In this document: positions 1 to 4,100 of the stretch, piece after piece
Numbering within the stretch: position 1 is the stretch's first letter
Layout of the letters: each line of letters begins with the position of its first letter
DNA from: Erysipelotrichaceae bacterium
GTDB lineage: Bacteria; Bacillota_I; Bacilli_A; Erysipelotrichales; Erysipelotrichaceae
Length of the DNA: 5,730 nucleotides
Direction of reading: 5' to 3'
Assembly (NCBI GenBank): GCA_900754715.1
Contig: CAAEDX010000229.1
Location: 1 to 5,730, forward strand
Program-made: the position numbers and the translations under genes
Notes under the pieces: generated by a model
What the model was told of the DNA's origin: nothing
Database searches by the model: none
What the model saw: the letters and a program-made list of their open reading frames with translations, nothing else

Positions 1-347
1 GAACGAAGGCAGATGTGAGCGCTCTGGAAGAGCTGATCGCTTATGTGAACAGCCTTGAGCTGAGCGCATACACGAGCGCAAGCGCACAGCCAGTGATCCA
101 GGATCTGGCCCGCGCCAAAGCGATGCTCGCGAATGAAGAAGTGACGCAGGAAGAGGTCAACGGTATGATCGCGTCCCTGCGGTCATCTGTGGATAACCTG
201 GTCGAGGTCAGCGCGGAAAGCACGACTACAGCTGAAAGCGATACGACGAATACCGCTGCAGCGATGCAGACAGGGATGTTTGCTGGACTGCTGGCAGCAT
301 CTTCAGGACTTGTCTTTATGATGAGAAGACGCCGTCAGAGCAAATAA
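1..347 (+). CDS. C-terminal end of a surface protein with FIVAR-like repeat and degenerate sortase signal (5' partial)
   Basis: Only the last 114 or so codons are present; the frame runs in from the left edge (first full codon at base 3), so the GTG at 15 is internal, not a start. The visible protein begins with an amphipathic, Ala/Leu/Glu-rich helical segment (about bases 3-200) of the FIVAR type: A-L-L spacing, an 'LARAKAMLANEEVTQEEVN' core and an 'S-x-x-x-L' end. FIVAR modules are stalk-like spacers in Gram-positive cell-wall enzymes. A Thr/Ser/Glu spacer follows, then AMQTG (261-275), a hydrophobic stretch (276-323) and RRRRQSK. That order matches a sortase sorting signal, but the canonical L-P is replaced by A-M. 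I infer a wall- or membrane-held extracellular protein. Its catalytic or binding part lies outside the window, so its function is unknown. The similar helical region of the gene at 1143 suggests a related architecture. Confidence 0.85.
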   Translation, partial: TKADVSALEELIAYVNSLELSAYTSASAQPVIQDLARAKAMLANEEVTQEEVNGMIASLRSSVDNLVEVSAESTTTAESDTTNTAAAMQTGMFAGLLAASSGLVFMMRRRRQSK

Positions 348-354
348 TACAAAA

Positions 355-411
355 GAGGAGTTGTGACAACGGATGCTTTTTTTGAGCATACGGGCGTTAC
401 AGCTCTTTTTT
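355..411 (+). terminator. Intrinsic terminator of the left-edge gene
   Basis: Eight bases after the TAA stop, nested complementary arms form one long hairpin: GAGTTGT (358-364) pairs with ACAGCTC (399-405, one G-U), AACG (368-371) with CGTT (395-398), and ATGCT (373-377) with AGCAT (385-389). Six T's (406-411) follow. An alternative outer pairing, AAAAGAG (351-357) with CTCTTTT (403-409), would compete. It separates the left gene from everything downstream. Confidence 0.8.
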
Positions 412-572
412 GATGATGAATGATCGTTTGTGGTAAAGGATGAAAATAAGGATCGCTTTTGATGCGACATCGATGGGAAGATTGTTTGCATATTCATTTG
501 TATTCGATCAAGATCGGCGTTCATAAAAGAGCAATGAGGATTGGCGAACAATGCTGAGCTTAAAGTGCATGC

Positions 573-617
573 TATTGATAAAAAGTCAAATGATCGAGAA
601 TGATATGGATGTATAAT
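573..617 (+). promoter_or_regulatory. Candidate promoter: TATTGATAAAAAG element plus TATAAT
   Basis: A perfect -10 hexamer TATAAT lies at 612-617, but the -35 position at 17-bp spacing (589-594, AATGAT) is poor. TATTGATAAAAAG at 573-585 is 26 bases upstream of the -10. The same 13-mer recurs at 1009-1021, 27 bases upstream of TATACT before the GH89 gene. A weak -35 combined with a shared upstream element would fit activator-dependent initiation. That is inference; in AT-rich DNA a lone TATAAT is weak evidence. Confidence 0.3.
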
Positions 618-758
618 AAGTCAGTTCAGAAAAAGTTGATTGACCATCATTCGCTTTGAACACTCATGATCTCATTGAGAACGGTCCTCTTGAAATCGCT
701 CGGGAGATTTTTTCCCTAATGCGGAAAAAGGAGAGGAAAGTACAAAATATTACAACAA

Positions 759-775
759 ATGACAAGATATTGATA
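759..775 (+). repeat. Direct repeat copy A: ATGACAARATATTGATA
   Basis: These 17 bases match 1000-1016 at 16 of 17 positions (G766 versus A1007). The shared core ATTGATA also occurs at 574-580. The copies lie in non-coding DNA upstream of the GH89 gene and could be regulator-binding sites. Confidence 0.4.
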
Positions 776-788
776 GTGTTTTTGTCAT
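759..788. repeat. Inverted repeat ATGACAA...TTGTCAT overlapping a TATAAT
   Basis: ATGACAA (759-765) is matched by TTGTCAT (782-788) across a 16-base spacer, and the pairing extends inward through one G-U and one A-T. The right arm runs directly into TATAAT (788-793). It could be a regulator dyad at a cryptic promoter or an RNA stem. Seven-base arms can arise by chance. Confidence 0.3.
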
Positions 789-860
789 ATAATGAAGAAG
801 CCAACAGGAGCGGATGGGAAAGTTACGATCCTGATCGAAAATATATACTTCTCCTTTTTT

Positions 861-901
861 GAAGCCCCCCTTTCTGCATTGCGGAGAGGGGGGCTTCTTT
901 T
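861..901 (+). terminator. Strong intrinsic terminator 2
   Basis: GAAGCCCCCC (861-870) pairs perfectly with GGGGGGCTTC (888-897). The pairing continues inward as TTTCTGC (871-877) with GCGGAGA (881-887), including two wobble pairs, to give a stem of about 16 bp with a tiny loop. TTTT (898-901) follows. The bases before the stem are also T-rich, so it acts on + strand transcription only. It insulates the GH89 promoter from upstream read-through. Confidence 0.85.
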
Positions 902-999
902 ACTGGTTGGCTTAAAGGTGAGATTCAGGACAAAGATGGTCAGTGTGATATGGTAAAAGATCATTGAGATGAGCGTTCTGCGAAAAATATGACCGGCAG

Positions 1000-1016
1000 A
1001 TGACAAAATATTGATA
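1000..1016 (+). repeat. Direct repeat copy B: ATGACAARATATTGATA
   Basis: This partner of 759-775 also overlaps TATTGATAAAAAG (1009-1021), which exactly repeats 573-585. It lies just upstream of the likely GH89 promoter, the position expected of an activator site. The regulator is unknown. Confidence 0.4.
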
Positions 1017-1023
1017 AAAAGCG

Positions 1024-1059
1024 CAAAATTTTGAAAAACATTCTGTTTTATACTATATG
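1024..1059 (+). promoter_or_regulatory. Probable promoter of the GH89 gene with palindromic CAAAATTTTG
   Basis: TTGAAA (1031-1036) is a plausible -35. The -10 is ambiguous: TATATG (1054-1059) has 17-bp spacing, while the better hexamer TATACT (1049-1054) would leave only 12 bp. The perfect 10-base palindrome CAAAATTTTG (1024-1033) overlaps the -35 and could be an operator. Transcription would start near 1062-1066, after terminator 2, giving a leader of about 80 nt. Placement of the promoter somewhere in 1000-1065 is firmer than the exact hexamers. Confidence 0.45.
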
Positions 1060-1065
1060 AAAGGG

Positions 1066-1130
1066 ATGATCATTGATTTTTAGAAAGGAGGAAACTGAAG
1101 GGGGATCTATCCCAAGCAAATATAAAATAA
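1066..1130 (+). promoter_or_regulatory. GH89 leader with a second Shine-Dalgarno and mini-ORFs
   Basis: The leader has an unexpectedly strong Shine-Dalgarno, AAAGGAGG (1084-1091), with no ATG, GTG or TTG at a suitable distance. A CTG at 1095 opens an 11-codon frame that stops at 1128-1130, just before the real ribosome binding site. A five-codon frame, MIIDF, spans 1066-1083. GGGAT/ATCCC (1102-1106/1109-1113) can form a small hairpin. It may be a ribosome standby site or leader-peptide control, or it may be chance. Confidence 0.25.
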
Positions 1131-1131
1131 A

Positions 1132-1142
1132 GGAGAGTTGAG
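1132..1142 (+). promoter_or_regulatory. Ribosome binding site of the GH89 gene
   Basis: GGAG (1132-1135) lies seven bases before ATG 1143. This decides the start: the ATG is immediately followed by a positively charged, then hydrophobic, signal-peptide sequence. Confidence 0.85.
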
Positions 1143-4100
1143 ATGAAGAGTAAAACGATGTGGAAAAGAATGGGCATGCTAGGCTTATCCACGATGATGG
1201 CCTTGTCATCATTCAACATTCCGATTCATGCCAATACACTGCAAGGTCTGTCGGAAACAGCGCGTGCGACGGAGATCAGAAATGTCGCGCTGGATGGAAC
1301 GGCAGAAGTTTCTTGCATCACAGATGATAATGGACAGTTGCATGGCCCAGAGCATATCAATGACGGAGATGTGTCTACTGGATCATACTGGGATTCAGGT
1401 ATTTCGGATGAGGAAGTATATGCGATCTTGGATCTGAAGCAGGATTACGACATCACTGAGATCAATCTGATCACTTACTGGGGAAGGGTATGGCAGCAGA
1501 GCTATGATCGTTGGTATAAGTATGAGATCTATGTATCCAATGATAAAGAAACATGGACAAAGGTCGCAGAGAAGACCAATGAGGATCCTGCTACTTCAGC
1601 TGGAGAGACATACACCTTTGAGGATACGGTCAATGCCCGCTATGTGAAGGTGAAGAGCCTTGGCGGAAACAATGCAGATCCAACCATCTTCCATCTGGTA
1701 GAACTGCAAGTGTTTGCCGAAGTGGAAACGAACGAAAACTTGGCATTGAATAAACCAGTCGAAGCTGCGAATGGAAATGCGTCTTTGATCACGGACGGCA
1801 TCAAGACCAATTACTGGGATGGCGGCGAGGGACCGCAGTCCTTTGTGGTCGACCTGGAAGACTTCTATCGCCTGTCAGAGATCGTGGTCTATCCGTATTA
1901 CGCAGATGGCAGACATTATCATTATGAGATCGCGGTCAGCGACAATGGTTATAATTATACAAAGGTCGCGGAGAAGACGAGCGATGAAGCAGAGACCGCA
2001 GCCGGAACAGCGTATGACATCGCTGATCAGGAACAGACGGCCCGCTATGTAAAAGTAACCATGCTTTCTAATTCGGCGAATGCATCTGTACACATGAATG
2101 AGATCGAAGTGTACGGTGATCCTGATCCGGATCATGAGGCAGTGACACCGATCGATCCGGAAGATCCGGATAACATCGCGTTTGCCAAAGAGACCCGCGC
2201 GAACAGCGGCGCATCAGTATCTAAGTGGACCGTGGACGGCGATGTCAGTTCATCCTGGAGCGCGTTCGTGTTCCCAGCTTGTGTCGATGTCGATCTGGGC
2301 AGCAATTATGATCTGTCTGATGTGACCGTATATTTCCCGGAACATGAGGACGTATATTATCAGTATTCCATTTATACGAGCACGGATGGCGCGAACTTCG
2401 ACCGTGTCGTGCAGAAACACGATCATGATCTGACGCCGGTGGAGGGCGATACATGGAGCCTGGAGGGCATTACAGCCAGAGTGATCCGTGTGAATGTGGA
2501 ATTTGTTTCTGCTGGCGCCAGCTCTTATCTGAGCGAGATCCGCGTACATGGCAGCGCAAGCGAGGAGCCAGTGGTAGAACATGAAAATCTGACGATCGAT
2601 GCATTTGCCGATACAGAATACGCAGCGCCGATCACAGAGGAAGAGACCTTGCAGGAGGTTCGTGGTCTCATCGAACGGCGTCTGGGTGCTGAATATGTCG
2701 ATTGGTTCGAACTGGAACTGGCCGAAGGAGAAAAAGATTATTTTGAGCTTTCCATGCATGAGGGAAAGGTGCACATCAAAGGCAACGAGGGCGTGTCGCT
2801 GACTTCTGGATTGAATTATTATCTGAAGAACTATTGCAACGCGCAGATCACGCAGCAGACAGAACAACTGAACACCTTGCCGGATGAACCTGCAGAAGTC
2901 ACGGCGCCGGTGCATAAAGATACAGACTTTGAGATCCGATATGCATACAACTATTGCACCCTGTCTTATACGATGGCATTCTGGGGTGAAGAAGAGTGGC
3001 AGCGTGAGCTGGACTGGCTGGCCCTCAACGGAGTCAATGTCGTACTGGATACGACCGGACTGGAAGCGGTCTGGGTTGATTTCCTGCAGAAACTTGGATA
3101 TAGCAGCGATGAAGCGAAAAACTGGCTGGTCGGACCAGGCTATACAGCATGGCAGTTCATGAGCAATATGGAAAACTATGGCGGTCCGCTGAATGATCAG
3201 TATATCCTTGATCGTCTGGATCTTGCCCGCAAGAATCAGCGCAAGATGCGTGCGCTGGGCATGGAGCCGGTTCAGCAAGGTTATGCCGGCATGATCCCAA
3301 GTGATTATGATCAGATCGTCGGCGATGATCCGGACTATCAGAAGTTTGTCGACGCGATGATGGATCAGGGATCCTGGGGCGGACAGTTCAATCGCCCGGA
3401 CATGTTAAAGACGAACACTGAAGCATTTGAGGAAGCAGCAGAGCTGTTCTATGAATCGCAGGAAAAGGTACTGGGCAATGTGACCTCATATTATGCAGTC
3501 GATCCATTCCACGAGGGCGGTATCCCGCCGGCTGATATGAGCTCTGCAGAAATCTCAGAAACCGTGCTCAGAAAGATGATGGAGCATGATGAGAACGCCG
3601 TATGGATGATCCAGTCCTGGGAAGGCAACCCGACCATGGAGCTGCTGGAAGGACTGGGCGAAAATCGTACAGACCATGCGGTGATCCTGGATCTTTCCGC
3701 AACTACTGATCCGCATTACAACAACAGCAGATGGGGAGATGAGTTTGATTCCACGCCATGGATCTATTGCATGCTGGATAATTTTGGCGATCGCCCAGGC
3801 GTACACGGGGAGCTTGAGGTCATCGCTTCACAGGTCCCGCAGGCATATGCCGAAAGCGACTATATGAAAGGCATCGGCATCACGCCGGAAGGAACGAATC
3901 TGAATCCGGTCAATTATGAGCTGTTCTTTGAGACCGCGTGGGAAGATGATGAGATCGATGTGGAAGAATGGCTGAAGGATTATGTGACGAGGCGATATGG
4001 TGAGTACAGTGATGCCGCTTATCGCGGCTGGCTGAAGCTGTTAGACAGCGCTTATGGCGCAACTGGCGCACATTGGGGCGGATTCAATGCCATTGCCAAT

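Larger units (their letters stand above)
624..901 (+). ncRNA. Candidate short transcript (small RNA or small-ORF mRNA) ending at terminator 2
   Basis: Terminator 2 (861-901) is very strong, but no recognised gene lies between it and terminator 1, so some transcript should end there. If TATAAT at 612-617 is used, the RNA would start near 624 and be about 280 nt long. A 68-codon frame (TTG 656 to TGA 860-862) fills much of it and its stop touches the terminator stem. However, it has no Shine-Dalgarno sequence, starts with TTG and resembles no family I know; the in-frame ATG at 719 (47 codons) also lacks one. Local structure includes TTTTTCC/GGAAAAA (709-715/723-729) and ATGACAA/TTGTCAT (759-765/782-788). 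I recognise no Rfam-type motif. A decayed gene remnant is the main alternative. Confidence 0.25.
348..1142. other. Intergenic region of about 795 bases without a convincing protein gene
   Basis: This AT-richer stretch separates the two large surface-protein genes. It holds, from left to right: terminator 1, unassigned DNA at 412-570, a TATTGATAAAAAG element followed by a TATAAT box, a possible short transcript with doubtful small reading frames, terminator 2, a featureless stretch at 902-999, a second TATTGATAAAAAG element, and the promoter, leader and ribosome binding site of the GH89 gene. Small open frames exist on both strands (for example 303-551 and 785-1006 on the minus strand). They lack ribosome binding sites, have unconvincing composition, or run across terminator hairpins. 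Confidence 0.75.

Noticed and set aside
303..551. 82-codon minus-strand frame over the left gene's end and terminator 1
   Set aside because: It spans the terminator hairpin and the coding end of the left gene. Its Ser/His/Lys-rich product resembles nothing and has no convincing ribosome binding site.
709..729. TTTTTCC...GGAAAAA hairpin as a terminator
   Set aside because: It is a 7-bp, mostly A-T stem with no T tract after it on either strand.
656..862. 68-codon plus-strand frame as a firm protein gene
   Set aside because: It has a TTG start, no Shine-Dalgarno sequence, an unrecognised product and a stop that overlaps the terminator stem. It is kept only as part of the candidate transcript.
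785..1006. 73-codon minus-strand frame across terminator 2
   Set aside because: It runs through the full GC-rich hairpin, which a real coding sequence would not be expected to carry, and has no support from motifs or context.
348..1142. CRISPR array, tRNA, T-box, riboswitch or insertion sequence in the intergenic region
   Set aside because: No regularly spaced repeats, no cloverleaf or known conserved RNA motif, and no transposase fragment or terminal inverted repeats were seen. The repeats present are few and short.
2250..3278. 342-codon open frame on the minus strand opposite the GH89 gene
   Set aside because: It lies antisense to well-supported GH89 sequence. The host gene rarely uses TTA, CTA and TCA in the aligned frame, which keeps the reverse strand free of stops. 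The translated product is Ile/His/Arg-rich without recognisable domains.
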